Below are positions 52,383 through 63,491 of a stretch of 64,000 bases of DNA, piece after piece. The stretch spans positions 1 to 64,000 of the IMG/VR virus record IMGVR_UViG_3300033273_000208; one strand, 5' to 3'. The notes under the pieces are model-generated. The model saw only the letters and a list, made by a program, of their open reading frames with translations, was not told the DNA's origin and made no database searches. Origin of the DNA: a virus. Each line of letters starts with the position of its first letter. Position 1 is the stretch's first letter. A program made the position numbers and the translations under genes.

Positions 52383-54242
52383 ATGGCAAGAACAGTCCCA
52401 GGAAGCGGCGCTCAAATATCTCCAATATTCAACAGTACCTACGGTGTTCGTGAGGTATATGTGGTTGATGGTGGATCTGGATATGATGCCAATGATCCGC
52501 CACAACTTACTATTGGTAACTGTGGCACACCTCTTCGTGATGCTGTTTTAAGACCTATTATCAATACTGCAGGTGAGATTCAGGCAGTAGAAGTTCTTGA
52601 TCCTGGTGAAGGATATAGTCCACTCCGTCTTGTAATCGATAGTACAGATGCTGGTGCTGCAGGTGCTAACGGTCAAGTCTTTTTGAACGAAACTGGTGGT
52701 ATTGACTACATCCAGTTGACCAGAAATGGTGATAACTATTTCGGTGGCACTACCGCATCGATTGTCGGCGGTGGTGGTGCTGGTGCTGAGTTGGTACCTG
52801 TTACTGGTTTTGTGACTGGTTTATCTCTGGAAAATGTCGGTCGCAACTATACCAGAGACGACATTGCTCTCGTGATCGCTGGCGGTGGTGGTGAAGGTGC
52901 AACAGGCATCTGTGAGGTAAACGAGTTTGGTCAGGTTGAGAACATCAACATCAGTAACCCTGGTGAGTTCTTCGAGACTCCTCCCATCATTCAGTTGATT
53001 GGTGGTGGTGGATCTGGTGCAACTGCTGAAGCAGTTGTCAATCTCGGTAGGATTGAACAAATCAACATCACAAACCCTGGCGATGGATATACTTCTGCCC
53101 CTCAGGTTATCTTCACAAGAAATACGAACCTTGTCAGAACTGCAAGAAATAGACAGTCTCTGAACTCAGTCCTGTATAACATTACTGGTCTTACTTCAGA
53201 CGTTGGTGTTTCGGACACCACAATCAACGTTGAAACCACTGCAGCATTCCCTGGTTCAGGAAAGGCACAGATTGGTAAAGAGATCTTCCGTTATACATCT
53301 AAGACTGCCACTCAGTTCAGGGGCATTACAAGAGGTATTAACTTCAAGTATGACCAGAAAGTTATTCTGGATGCTTTGCAGAATGACCCCAACACTGGAA
53401 TAACTGGATATCAGTTTGCCATCAACGATCGAGTTCGTCGTGTTCAAGAATCGGCAGATAACAAGATCGCTATTGTTTATGACTGGAGACCCGAAACCAG
53501 AGAACTGTATCTGGTGTTTGAGGTTGACGAACTGGCATTCATTGATGCTGGTAAATCTCAGGCAGAGACAAAGATTATCACATTTATTGCTGGTGTTGCT
53601 GGTTCTTCTGGAACTGGTGTGGAACCTCACGTAATCCTGGATTCTCCTGGTGATGAGATTGTTCTGTTTACATCTCCACTTTCAGTTAGACCCGACAGTA
53701 AGTTTGAAGATGATGATGAACTAGAGGGTGCAGGTGATGGCATCATCGATATCATCAATACAGGCACTGACTTTGAATATGAAGTCAGTCTTGATGGCGG
53801 TATTGCTTCATCTAAATATGGTATTGAGGAAACTGTTGGTGGACAGAATACCACACTTCTCCAGATTGGTGATCGTGTGTATGACGGTAGTCAATCACCT
53901 CTAGTTGCAACAGTTCAAGGTGCAGGTGCACTTGGAGACGGCGAATCTCACTCCGCCGACATCAGAATGATCATCAAAGATTGGAATGGCATCACACAGT
54001 TCTTGGTTGGTGAAACCATTCTCTCTTCAGTTTCTGGTGTTAGTGCAACTCTAGATTCTGTGGATTATTCGCCCACAGGATATGGCACAGGATATGTGCA
54101 ACTCAATCTATCCGCCCCCGTCAATAATGGTACGAACTATAAGTTCGATCCAACTGATGCTATTTCTGGTGGTAGCACAAGTGCGTCGGGTAATCTCTGG
54201 GAGGTCTATTACGATTACCTCCTGAGGAACGAACCAGAATAA
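52383..54242 (+). CDS. Virion structural protein with GSGY repeats
   Basis: 619 aa. The first 240 residues are GSGYDANDPP, GEGYSPLRL, GDGYTSAP-type repeats with GGGGSGATAEAVV between them, the same unit as in the giant protein and gp8. Further on, IGKEIFRYTSKTATQFRGITRG resembles a segment common in cyanophage baseplate proteins. It sits between the fibre gene and gp8, where T4 phages carry gp9-gp10, but I see no clear similarity to them. Confidence 0.7.
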   Translation: MARTVPGSGAQISPIFNSTYGVREVYVVDGGSGYDANDPPQLTIGNCGTPLRDAVLRPIINTAGEIQAVEVLDPGEGYSPLRLVIDSTDAGAAGANGQVFLNETGGIDYIQLTRNGDNYFGGTTASIVGGGGAGAELVPVTGFVTGLSLENVGRNYTRDDIALVIAGGGGEGATGICEVNEFGQVENINISNPGEFFETPPIIQLIGGGGSGATAEAVVNLGRIEQINITNPGDGYTSAPQVIFTRNTNLVRTARNRQSLNSVLYNITGLTSDVGVSDTTINVETTAAFPGSGKAQIGKEIFRYTSKTATQFRGITRGINFKYDQKVILDALQNDPNTGITGYQFAINDRVRRVQESADNKIAIVYDWRPETRELYLVFEVDELAFIDAGKSQAETKIITFIAGVAGSSGTGVEPHVILDSPGDEIVLFTSPLSVRPDSKFEDDDELEGAGDGIIDIINTGTDFEYEVSLDGGIASSKYGIEETVGGQNTTLLQIGDRVYDGSQSPLVATVQGAGALGDGESHSADIRMIIKDWNGITQFLVGETILSSVSGVSATLDSVDYSPTGYGTGYVQLNLSAPVNNGTNYKFDPTDAISGGSTSASGNLWEVYYDYLLRNEPE

Positions 54243-54244
54243 CC

Positions 54245-54252
54245 TATAAATA
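54245..54252 (+). promoter_or_regulatory. T4-type late promoter
   Basis: A perfect TATAAATA, 23 bases before the gp8 ATG at 54275 and 3 bases after the previous stop. The best late promoter in the window. Confidence 0.85.
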
Positions 54253-54274
54253 AAGGGAAGGGTAAAACAGCATA

Positions 54275-55810
54275 ATGGCGTTACTTACTGACCAGTTTAG
54301 GATTTTTACTGCCAACAAGTTCATCAAGGCATTGGAGGGTCCAGATCCCATCCAATCTGACATTGATGCTGGGGCAAGTAGAGACCGTCTGTACGTTTTC
54401 ATTGGTCGTCCACAATCGTGGGACAATGAAAATAATCCACCGACACCTATTGACTCTTTCCAAGAGTTCTCAGATGTCTTTGATGATATGATTTCGCTTA
54501 AGCGTGTGCTTGCGAATGATGTCATTCAAGTTATCCGTCGTGTGGACTGGACACCTCCCGAACAAACCACTGGTGGTTTGGGTTATGTCTATGACATGTA
54601 TCGTCATGACTATAGTTCTACCAAGACGGCATCGTCTGGTGCTACCAAACTGTATGACGCTGACTTCTACGTGGTCAACTCCTCGTATCAGGTCTATAAG
54701 TGCATCTACAACGGAACATCCCCTTCTGATCCGAACGGTAAGCCCTCGACTGTTGAACCGACTGGTACTTCCACATCTGTTATCACTACCTCCGACGGTT
54801 ATCGCTGGAAGTATATGTATACCATCCCTGTGGGACAGGTGCTGAAGTTCTTCTCTGGCGAATATATGCCAGTGTTGAGTGACGTTGCTGTGCAGTCTGA
54901 TGCTATCGGTGGAGAAATCGACACTGTTGTTATTCAGGCATCTGGTGCTGGTTACAACAACGGCACCTATGAAAACGTTCCCATTAAGGGTGACGGTACT
55001 GGTGGTCGTGTATCACTGGTTGTTGATGGTGGTAAGGTCGTTTCTGCAACCGTGACCTCTGGTGGTTCTGGTTACACATTCGGTAAAGTCATCATCGACG
55101 AAGTGAACGGTATTGGTGCTGGCGCTGGTGCAGGTGCAACTATCGACGTTATTATCCCCCCTGTTGGCGGTCACGGTGCTGTACCCCCCGTCGAACTGGG
55201 TGGTTTCCGAGTAATGATCAACACAAAGTTCACCTACGCTGAAGGTAGCGGTGACTTCCCGACCGATAACGACTATCGTCGTATTGGTCTGGTGATCAAC
55301 CCCAAGAGATTCGGTACCGCTGAACTGGTATCCGACCTCACCTTGTCTGGAACGTATGCATCCATCTTCCCCGCATCGTTTACAGGTCAGTTCCAAACTG
55401 ATGAAATCATCACACAATCCCGTACCGTTGGTGGTCAGCAAGTGACTGCTCGTGGACGAGTCATCTCCTGGAACTCCACAACCAAAGTTTTGAAGTATTA
55501 CCAGAACAGAGTTGACGGTGTGTTCCCTGAAATCACAGGTAACCTCGTTGAGTTTGAAGGTGGTAACGCAATCGTTGGTGCTACATCTGGTACCTCTGGT
55601 GACCCAGATATTAACTTCCCGATTGTCGCAGGTGCATCAACTCGTGTTATCAACAACACAGAATATGACCTGGGTATGTCATTCACAAACGGATATGCAT
55701 CTCCTGAGATCGAACCGAACTCTGGCGATGTCATCTACATAGATAACAGGAGCGCGATTTCTCGTGCTGGTGACCAAATCGAAGATATCAAAATCGTAAT
55801 CGAGTTCTAA
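54275..55810 (+). CDS. 8: Baseplate wedge protein gp8
   Basis: 511 aa (T4 gp8 is 334). The conserved frame is present: FIGRPQSW near residue 47, VIQVIRRVDW near 88, DGYRWKYMYTIP (about 173-184), IGLVINP (about 335) and the closing GDVIYIDNRSAISRAGDQIEDIKIV, which parallels T4 MIYMENRPPI...QTEEINILF. The extra length comes mainly from an inserted GSGY unit (about residues 215-310). gp8 dimers link the wedge to gp7 and gp10 in T4. Confidence 0.88.
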   Translation: MALLTDQFRIFTANKFIKALEGPDPIQSDIDAGASRDRLYVFIGRPQSWDNENNPPTPIDSFQEFSDVFDDMISLKRVLANDVIQVIRRVDWTPPEQTTGGLGYVYDMYRHDYSSTKTASSGATKLYDADFYVVNSSYQVYKCIYNGTSPSDPNGKPSTVEPTGTSTSVITTSDGYRWKYMYTIPVGQVLKFFSGEYMPVLSDVAVQSDAIGGEIDTVVIQASGAGYNNGTYENVPIKGDGTGGRVSLVVDGGKVVSATVTSGGSGYTFGKVIIDEVNGIGAGAGAGATIDVIIPPVGGHGAVPPVELGGFRVMINTKFTYAEGSGDFPTDNDYRRIGLVINPKRFGTAELVSDLTLSGTYASIFPASFTGQFQTDEIITQSRTVGGQQVTARGRVISWNSTTKVLKYYQNRVDGVFPEITGNLVEFEGGNAIVGATSGTSGDPDINFPIVAGASTRVINNTEYDLGMSFTNGYASPEIEPNSGDVIYIDNRSAISRAGDQIEDIKIVIEF

Positions 55811-55811
55811 A

Positions 55812-58800
55812 ATGCCCCAGAATACTAATCTGAACATTAGTCCTTATTTTGACGACTTCGATAAGGACAAAAACTTTTACAGAGTTCTCTTTAGACCAGG
55901 ATTCCCCATCCAGGCTAGGGAACTTACCTCGATGCAGACTATTCTGCAGAACCAAATCGAGTCCATGGGTCAACACTTCTTCAAAGAAGGTGCCATGGTC
56001 ATTCCTGGTCAGATTGGTTACGACCTGAATGTTAAAGCAGTTATCCTGCAACAAAACTTTCTGGGGGTTGATGTTGAGAACTACCGTGAGCAACTGCACG
56101 GACAACTGATTACTGGCGTTACATCTGGTGTTAAGGCAAAGGTTCTGTACTCTATTCCTGCTACAGAATCCGATAGAGGATATATCACACTGTACGTTAA
56201 GTATGTTGACTCTGGCGATACCGTTTCGGCAGAAAATGTCAAAGAGTTTATCGATAACGAACAACTCTACGCTGAGAACGAGATTACCTTTGGATCAACC
56301 CTGATTGAGGTTTCTTCTCCGTTTGCACAACTTTTGCCTGCTGAGTCAACTGCAACGGGTTCTGTTGCATACATCAATGCTGGTGTGTATTTCATCAGAG
56401 GTTACTTTGTAGACGTGGAGTCTGCATACCTTCTGCTGGATCAATACACCAACAACCCTTCTTATCGTGTTGGTCTTGAGGTCAGTGAGTCGATTATCAC
56501 CCCTGAGGATGATCCCTCACTGAACGACAATGCTGCTGGTTCTTCTAACTATTCTGCCCCTGGTGGACATAGATTCCGCATTAGAACTACCCTCACTAAG
56601 AAAGCAATCAATGATGATACTGATAAGAACTTCATTGAACTGCTGAGAATCAACAACAGTAAGGTTGAGCAGGTCGTTAATAAGACTGCATATTCCGAAC
56701 TGGAGCGTTCTCTTGCACGCCGTACGTTTGAAGAGAGTGGCGACTACGTTGTAGATACGTTTGACGTTACTGCCCGTGAGCACCTTGATGATTTCTTCAA
56801 CAACGGTGTTTACAGAACTGGAGAAGTTTCCCCCGATGGCGTTTCTGCTTCTGATGAGTACCTTGCTGTTGAGGTTGGTCCTGGTAGAGCATATGTTAGA
56901 GGTTATAGAACCGAGTTCTTGACTTCTCAGTATGCTTCTGTTCCCAAACCCAGAACATTCAAAACCAGAGAGAACGGTATTATTTCGTTTGAACTCGGCA
57001 ACTTTGTCGAAGTTTACGACGTTTATGGCAATCCACAAATCAGTGGTGACGGTGTTAACGATGCATATCAGATCATCGAACTCCGTGACAACTGGATGAT
57101 CGCACCTAACGACACAACCGATTATTCCACTTACACTGGTTCTTCCCAGGGTAACATGATCGGTAAGGCTCGTGTCGTCCAGATGAAGTATGTGAAGACT
57201 GATACCACACTCGGTACAGACTTCCACAACCTCTACATGATGGACATTCAAATGTTCACGGTGATGAACTTCAAGGCAAACGTCGTTCTGCAAGCAGGCG
57301 ATGTTATTGAAGGTCGTACATCTGGTGCTAGAGCATATGTCTATGAAGGTGCAACAACGGGTCAGAACCGTAAGTATGTGACACTCTATCAGGTGTCTGG
57401 CACATTTACAAATGGTGAGGTCGTCACAAGAGACGGTCGTGTCGTGGGTGAGATTGATGCTGTGTTCGGTTATCAGTTCCAAGACACCAGATCCATGGTT
57501 GGTAGAAACCAGGGTTCGGCAATCGTTTTTGGTTGTAACGTCAGCCTGAAGGATCAGTATGCAATCGACTGCTATAACGTTGATGTTGATCAGACCACTA
57601 ACCAACTCCTTTATGGTTATGGTTCCAACTTTGGTACAGAACTCCGCCCTGGTGAAGTTCTCCGTGTAACTGGTACATCCCTGAAGGGCGAAAACACTCT
57701 CCGCATTAAGAGAGTTGACCCAACAGCGATTGATGCTACAGAAGCAAACTCTGCAACTTCCGTCTCAAACTACATCTTTGACTATGCCAATCAAACGGCA
57801 ATCCTCGATACGACTCTGACTAAGGGTACCATTCCTGATGGCGAATATGCTCAGGGTGTGGTCATTCGTATGAGACCGTATCTGCAGATGAAGTCATATC
57901 AGAACGGTGAACTCAGCATTGACTTGCCATATCGTTCGATGCGTTCTCTGGAAGACGAATCGTTCTTCGTCTATAGATCGTTTGTTAATAAGGTTGTAAG
58001 TAACGGTGATATCACTATCACTCTCCCCGAGTCTGAGGCATTCGGTTCACTGGATGAAGGTGACTTCACTCTTACGGTTGCTGCTCAATCTGGTTCTTCC
58101 TATACAGTTGGACAGAACCTCGATCTGGAAACAGAAAATGATGCACAGAATCTGACAGTTAGTTTTGGTGCTGAGAGACAGTCCATTACTGTTCAAGGTC
58201 TGACAGGTGTTACTTCGGTTCACCTGAATGCACTGGTCTCAAAAAATACCGTCTCCAGAAAGATCAAGACTGCATCTAAGATGCGTGTCCTGAAAGTTAT
58301 TAAGACGAATCAGCAGAACGATACTCTGAAGTTTGGTCTTGCTTACGGTAACCTGTACGGTACTCGTATTGAAGACCGTGAGATCTCGATGGGTCTGAAC
58401 GATGTCTATAAGATTCATGCTGTATATGAGTCTGAGACTGATCAAGATGCACAGATTCCATATGTTGTTCTTGACTCAGCAACCTTCTTTGATGTTGGTT
58501 CTGTTGTTGTCGGTCGTACCTCTGGTGCTAGAGCACGAGTCGTATCGTTTGTCAACTCCACCCTCCGTCTCTATAACGTATCTCTGAATAACGTTCCGTT
58601 CGTTCCTGGTGAGATTATCGACGGTTTTGACGATGATGGCATTGCACTGACTGCACTGATTGATGACGCTGATGGATCTGTCGTCCTTGGTGCTAGAAAC
58701 ATTACATCATCGTTCACTCTGGATCCTCAGCAAGGTTCACACTTTACTGATGTTTCCAAACTGATTCGTGAACCCAACATCACTGCTCCTACAAGGAAAC

Positions 58801-61800
58801 TGATCATTATCTTTGATTACTTCCTGCATGAGCAGACTGGTGATTATTTCTCTGCACAATCTTACACAGGTATTCCTTTCAAGGAAATCCCTAACTACAA
58901 ACTTGACGGTAGTATCAACTTCCTGGTTGACCAGATTGACTTCCGTCCTGCAGTTGGTGAGCAAGCAGAAGGTTCGGGTACGGTAGGCAACCCCTACTAT
59001 GTGAACTGTACCTCTCTTGACTTCGACTCCCGTGTATTCTCTACGCAGAACAATGCTGCTGGTGGATCCACAATCTTCGATATCATGCGTGTAGAGACAG
59101 CATTCCGTGCTGACTACTCCTGGTATCAACCCAGACTTGACCACATCTATCTGGGTCACAATAACGAAATCATCGTTGCTCAGGGTAAACCTGGGGATGA
59201 TCTTCTTCCTCCCGACAAGGTTGAGAATGCCATGTTGCTTGCAACTATGGAACTCAAACCATATGTCTACAATCCTGAGCGTGACGTAATCATCAGCCCT
59301 GAGCAGATTCGTCGCTTCACGATGAAGGACATTGGTGACCTTGAGGCACGTCTTGCACAAGTTGAATACTACACCTCCCTGTCTCTGCTTGAAGTTCAGG
59401 CAGACAACACCAAGTCCTACGATGCTAACGGTCTTGATAGATTCAAGAACGGTTATGTTGTGGATGACTTCACCGATCATACAGTTGGTGATGTTCTGAG
59501 TCCTGACTACAAGTGCTCCTTGGACTTCAGAGAAGGTATTCTCCGTCCGTCTCACTACACAACTAACGTTGCTCTTGAGTGGAACGAGACTTCCTCTAGC
59601 AGTATTGTCAAGCACGAAGCAAACGTTCTGACACTTCCATACACCGAGGAAGTTATCGTTGAGCAACCATATGCTTCCCGTCAAGAGAACGTTAACCCGT
59701 TCAACGTGTTTACATTCATTGGTCGTATCGACCTCCTGCCGTCTTCTGACGACTGGATCGACACCAAGCGTCTGCCTGCAAGAGTTGAGAACGTCGAAGG
59801 TGACTTCTCTGCAGTTGCTAGAGACCTGAACATCGACCAGAACGGTTTCGCTCCTATTCAGTGGGGTTCTTGGCAGACCAACTGGACTGGTGAAACACTA
59901 CAATCCAGAAACAGATTCCTGTCTAGATCTGGTAGATATGGTGTTGGTCGTCAGTTGGGTCGTGCTGGTCACGGTCAGCGTCGTCAAGGTCTCTTCTACC
60001 TGCACGAACGTCGTACCTATCGTGTTGTTAATAACCAGACACGTCAAGGTGTGAGAACTCGTGTTGTTCCTCGTGTTGATCGCAAGTCTCTGGGTGACAG
60101 CATTCTGTCTCAGACAGCAATCCCCTGGATTCGTTCCAGAAACGTGGGTTACAAGGTTTCTCGTATGAAACCCAATACTCGTTTCTATGCATTCTTCGAC
60201 AACGTGAATGTAAACAACTACATGATGCCTAAGATCATCGAGTTGGTGAAGAACTCTTCTGCAGACCCCAATACAAACGAAACACCGTTTGTTGTTGGTG
60301 AGACTGTTGTTGGTTCTACATCTGGTTGCCGTTTGAAAGTTGCTAACCCGAATGATGGTGGTCAGTTCAACCCCTATACTGGCACATCCTCCCCGCTGCC
60401 CGAGTCTTATGCATCGCAGACAGATATCCTAAACATTGACGTTACTGCTCTGGCAGAAACCAAGAACCCTGATTACTACGGCAACATTGCTGTCGGTGAG
60501 GTCCTTGTCGGTCAAACCTCTGGTGCTCGTGCTGTCGTCAAGGATCGTCGTCTGATCTCCAACAACGTTGGTGAGATTGCTGGTACTCTGTTTATTCCAA
60601 ACCCAAACGAGGATGCAAACCCCCGTTTCGCAACAGGTACTCGTACTTTCCGTTTTACAACGAATGCCGATAACAGCAAACTGCCAGGCACCGTTGACTC
60701 TTCTGCTGAAACAACTTACGAAGCAAGAGGTGTTCTGAACACTGTCCAAGAAAACATCCTAGCAGTTCGTAACGCTGAGATTGTTCGTGACACGGTTTCG
60801 AGTACAAGAAACGTTATCTCTACAAGAACAGAGACACGTCAGATTGGTTGGTATGACCCTCTGGCACAATCCTTCATCCTCGACGAAGAAGGTGGTATGT
60901 TCCTGAACTCGGTTGACATCTTCTTTGCAACCAAGGACGCGAACATTCCCATCTCTATGCAGATTCGTACCATGGAGAATGGTTATCCGACTGGCGTTAT
61001 TTTGCCGTTCTCGGATATCACACTCAATCCCTCCCAGGTAGAAACATCTGAGAACGCTGCTATTGCAACCAAGTTCACATTCCGCGCACCTGTTTACATC
61101 AAGCAGTCCACAGAATACTGTTTTGTTCTGCTGTCCGACTCCAACGAATACAAGGTTTGGATCTCCAGAATGGGTGACGTTGATGTCTCTGGTACAAGAA
61201 CGATCTCTGAGCAACCGTATGCTGGTGTTCTGTTCAAGTCTCAGAACGCATCTACCTGGACCGCCGACCAGTATGAAGACCTGAAGTTCCGCATCAACCG
61301 CTGCATCTTCGGTCCTACATCTGGTACTGCAGTCTTCAATAACTGCACTCTGGGTAAGGGTAATGGTGGTGTTCACAATCTCGTTGAGAACCCGATCCAA
61401 ACTCTCAAACCCAAACAGATTATTGATCTTCCTGTCGGATTTGCTGAGTCGTTCACCGTTGGTGCTCGTTTGATTCAGGATCCCTCCAATGCAGCAGGTA
61501 CCATTGTCGAATATGACACCACTGGTTCTATTCCAAGACTGACCCTTAATGATCTTGAAGGCACAATCGCAACTGGTTTCCTCCAGCAAGGTGGCGGTAT
61601 CTTCAACGTGTTCAAGTCCTCTCAGTCACTGGTAACCATCACAACATCTGTGGTTCAGAACGGTGCATTCCAAGCAGGTCAAGTCATTACTAATGGTGGT
61701 GATGCTGAAGCAACCGTGGTTTCTTTCGACGAAAACACAGGGATTATTGAAGCAAACTTCTGTAAGGGTACCTTCACTGATGCTGACACAATCAGCAATA

Positions 61801-63167
61801 CTGCCAGTGTAACTGCAACGATTGTTGCATCAGGTGTTGTCTATAGTGGCGACTCTCGTTCTGGATATCCTACTGCTTCACCCACTTACGACTCTGACGA
61901 GAAGGAAGTGCTGGTATATCACAAGAACCACGGTATGCACGAACGTAGCAACAACATCACTGTTGAAGGCATCGTTTCCGAAGTTGGTGGTACAACTCTG
62001 ACATCTACTCTTGCTGCTGATGCAACAAACATCGCAGTACAGGATGCTCTGTCATTCCACATCATCATCAACAACAAAGACGTTGGTACTACCAACCCTG
62101 GTTATATCAAGATCGGTGATGAGATCATTGCATATAGTGCAATCTCTTCAACTGGTCAAACCATCACTGTTGCTCCTTCTGGTCGTGGTGCTGATGGCAC
62201 TGCTGCCGTTGAGCACCCCGCAGGATCTGTAGTTGAGTGCTACAACCTGGATGGTATTCCTCTGATCGAACTGAACAAAACACACGAACAGATCTCCTGC
62301 CCATGGTTGGATACTTACATGCTGCACACCACAAGTGTTGCAAGCAACGGTATCCGTGGCGGTGGTAAGAATGTCTTTGCATCTCAGAACGTACAGTTCG
62401 AGACCATCACCCCGACATTGAAGGTTATGAACCTTCCAGAAACTGCTGTTCGTGCCTTGGTAAATACTACTACGGCGACTTCGATCGGTGATGGTTCAAC
62501 TAACATCGACCAAGCATCGTTCATCAACACTGGTGACTATGAAGAGATTGTTCTCAACGAACTGAACCAGTTTGCAACTCCCAGAATGATTGCTTCTCAA
62601 ATCAATGAGAACAACAAAATGGAAGGTAGCAAGTCTCTGACGATGCAAGTTCAACTCAGCACACAAAACACAAATCTGTCACCTGTTGTTGACCTTGACC
62701 GCTGCTCTTTGATCACTACATCCAATCGTATCAACTATTGGCCAGGTGGTTCTGCTGTTATTCCTTCTCAGGCAAACATTGATAGAACTGCTGACACCTC
62801 TACCGATCCTGTTGGTGATCAAAATGACGCTGTGTATCTCACCCGTCTCGCAAGACTCACAAACGAATCTCGTTCTTTGAAACTTCAGTTCCAGATTACA
62901 AGATCTGATGAGTCGTACATCTATCCTTATTACAAGGTGTTCACTTTCGGTTCTTCTACTAGACCTGAAGAAGTGGATTGGATTCCGTTCCCGACAACAA
63001 TCGAGTACGACGACACCCCATCCGAAGAACTCCTCTGGAAGGATTATGAATATGAAGTCAACGGATTGAACTTCAACGCTTTCCAAATCAAGTTGGTGAT
63101 GAAGTCGAAGAACCAAGCACGAGTACCGCTCATCGCGGACATGAGAGCAATCGCACTCGCTACTTAA
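55812..63167 (+). CDS. 2,451-aa tail protein with DUF4815-like start
   Basis: The N-terminus NLNISPYFDDFDKDKNFYRVLFRPG and ARELTSMQTILQNQIE (seen within residues 6-55) matches the DUF4815-type opening of phage baseplate or fibre proteins. The next part has several GxTSGARAxV units (near 500, 900 and 1570), a short inserted motif that also occurs in its neighbours. Near 1340-1420 there is a basic, arginine-rich stretch (GRAGHGQRRQGLFYLHERR). It follows gp8 by 2 bases and is followed by two small helical proteins. Likely a large baseplate-attached adhesin; no enzymatic domain recognised. Confidence 0.8.
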   Translation: MPQNTNLNISPYFDDFDKDKNFYRVLFRPGFPIQARELTSMQTILQNQIESMGQHFFKEGAMVIPGQIGYDLNVKAVILQQNFLGVDVENYREQLHGQLITGVTSGVKAKVLYSIPATESDRGYITLYVKYVDSGDTVSAENVKEFIDNEQLYAENEITFGSTLIEVSSPFAQLLPAESTATGSVAYINAGVYFIRGYFVDVESAYLLLDQYTNNPSYRVGLEVSESIITPEDDPSLNDNAAGSSNYSAPGGHRFRIRTTLTKKAINDDTDKNFIELLRINNSKVEQVVNKTAYSELERSLARRTFEESGDYVVDTFDVTAREHLDDFFNNGVYRTGEVSPDGVSASDEYLAVEVGPGRAYVRGYRTEFLTSQYASVPKPRTFKTRENGIISFELGNFVEVYDVYGNPQISGDGVNDAYQIIELRDNWMIAPNDTTDYSTYTGSSQGNMIGKARVVQMKYVKTDTTLGTDFHNLYMMDIQMFTVMNFKANVVLQAGDVIEGRTSGARAYVYEGATTGQNRKYVTLYQVSGTFTNGEVVTRDGRVVGEIDAVFGYQFQDTRSMVGRNQGSAIVFGCNVSLKDQYAIDCYNVDVDQTTNQLLYGYGSNFGTELRPGEVLRVTGTSLKGENTLRIKRVDPTAIDATEANSATSVSNYIFDYANQTAILDTTLTKGTIPDGEYAQGVVIRMRPYLQMKSYQNGELSIDLPYRSMRSLEDESFFVYRSFVNKVVSNGDITITLPESEAFGSLDEGDFTLTVAAQSGSSYTVGQNLDLETENDAQNLTVSFGAERQSITVQGLTGVTSVHLNALVSKNTVSRKIKTASKMRVLKVIKTNQQNDTLKFGLAYGNLYGTRIEDREISMGLNDVYKIHAVYESETDQDAQIPYVVLDSATFFDVGSVVVGRTSGARARVVSFVNSTLRLYNVSLNNVPFVPGEIIDGFDDDGIALTALIDDADGSVVLGARNITSSFTLDPQQGSHFTDVSKLIREPNITAPTRKLIIIFDYFLHEQTGDYFSAQSYTGIPFKEIPNYKLDGSINFLVDQIDFRPAVGEQAEGSGTVGNPYYVNCTSLDFDSRVFSTQNNAAGGSTIFDIMRVETAFRADYSWYQPRLDHIYLGHNNEIIVAQGKPGDDLLPPDKVENAMLLATMELKPYVYNPERDVIISPEQIRRFTMKDIGDLEARLAQVEYYTSLSLLEVQADNTKSYDANGLDRFKNGYVVDDFTDHTVGDVLSPDYKCSLDFREGILRPSHYTTNVALEWNETSSSSIVKHEANVLTLPYTEEVIVEQPYASRQENVNPFNVFTFIGRIDLLPSSDDWIDTKRLPARVENVEGDFSAVARDLNIDQNGFAPIQWGSWQTNWTGETLQSRNRFLSRSGRYGVGRQLGRAGHGQRRQGLFYLHERRTYRVVNNQTRQGVRTRVVPRVDRKSLGDSILSQTAIPWIRSRNVGYKVSRMKPNTRFYAFFDNVNVNNYMMPKIIELVKNSSADPNTNETPFVVGETVVGSTSGCRLKVANPNDGGQFNPYTGTSSPLPESYASQTDILNIDVTALAETKNPDYYGNIAVGEVLVGQTSGARAVVKDRRLISNNVGEIAGTLFIPNPNEDANPRFATGTRTFRFTTNADNSKLPGTVDSSAETTYEARGVLNTVQENILAVRNAEIVRDTVSSTRNVISTRTETRQIGWYDPLAQSFILDEEGGMFLNSVDIFFATKDANIPISMQIRTMENGYPTGVILPFSDITLNPSQVETSENAAIATKFTFRAPVYIKQSTEYCFVLLSDSNEYKVWISRMGDVDVSGTRTISEQPYAGVLFKSQNASTWTADQYEDLKFRINRCIFGPTSGTAVFNNCTLGKGNGGVHNLVENPIQTLKPKQIIDLPVGFAESFTVGARLIQDPSNAAGTIVEYDTTGSIPRLTLNDLEGTIATGFLQQGGGIFNVFKSSQSLVTITTSVVQNGAFQAGQVITNGGDAEATVVSFDENTGIIEANFCKGTFTDADTISNTASVTATIVASGVVYSGDSRSGYPTASPTYDSDEKEVLVYHKNHGMHERSNNITVEGIVSEVGGTTLTSTLAADATNIAVQDALSFHIIINNKDVGTTNPGYIKIGDEIIAYSAISSTGQTITVAPSGRGADGTAAVEHPAGSVVECYNLDGIPLIELNKTHEQISCPWLDTYMLHTTSVASNGIRGGGKNVFASQNVQFETITPTLKVMNLPETAVRALVNTTTATSIGDGSTNIDQASFINTGDYEEIVLNELNQFATPRMIASQINENNKMEGSKSLTMQVQLSTQNTNLSPVVDLDRCSLITTSNRINYWPGGSAVIPSQANIDRTADTSTDPVGDQNDAVYLTRLARLTNESRSLKLQFQITRSDESYIYPYYKVFTFGSSTRPEEVDWIPFPTTIEYDDTPSEELLWKDYEYEVNGLNFNAFQIKLVMKSKNQARVPLIADMRAIALAT

Positions 63168-63230
63168 TACTTAAAGCTATATCTGTTCTTCTGAACCCTT
63201 ACAGTGTTATTCTAATCAGATTATTAGATT

Positions 63231-63491
63231 ATGTCAAGTCTTGATCCATATGAAGAAGGATATATTCCCGTTGAAGGTAGAGACAACCTTTTTCGGGATC
63301 CTTACTCAAAAGCGATTGTCAATACAGACAAATCGGAGTACGCTAAATACATGGATGCTGTAAAGCGCCGAGAGTCTCAAACAAACAAAGTTGACTCTTT
63401 ACAAAAGGAGGTTTCTGATCTAAAATCAGACATCCAGTATATGAAAACCTTACTAATGAAACTTGCAAAGGAGGACAACGATGCCCGCTGA
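63231..63491 (+). CDS. Small coiled-coil protein
   Basis: 86 aa. An N-terminal DPYEEGYIPVEGRDNLFRDP motif and a C-terminal coiled coil (LQKEVSDLKSDIQYMKTLLMKL, residues about 57-78). Small proteins of this type follow structural genes in many cyanophages; maybe a fibre chaperone. A GGAGG for the next gene lies in its end. Confidence 0.75.
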   Translation: MSSLDPYEEGYIPVEGRDNLFRDPYSKAIVNTDKSEYAKYMDAVKRRESQTNKVDSLQKEVSDLKSDIQYMKTLLMKLAKEDNDAR

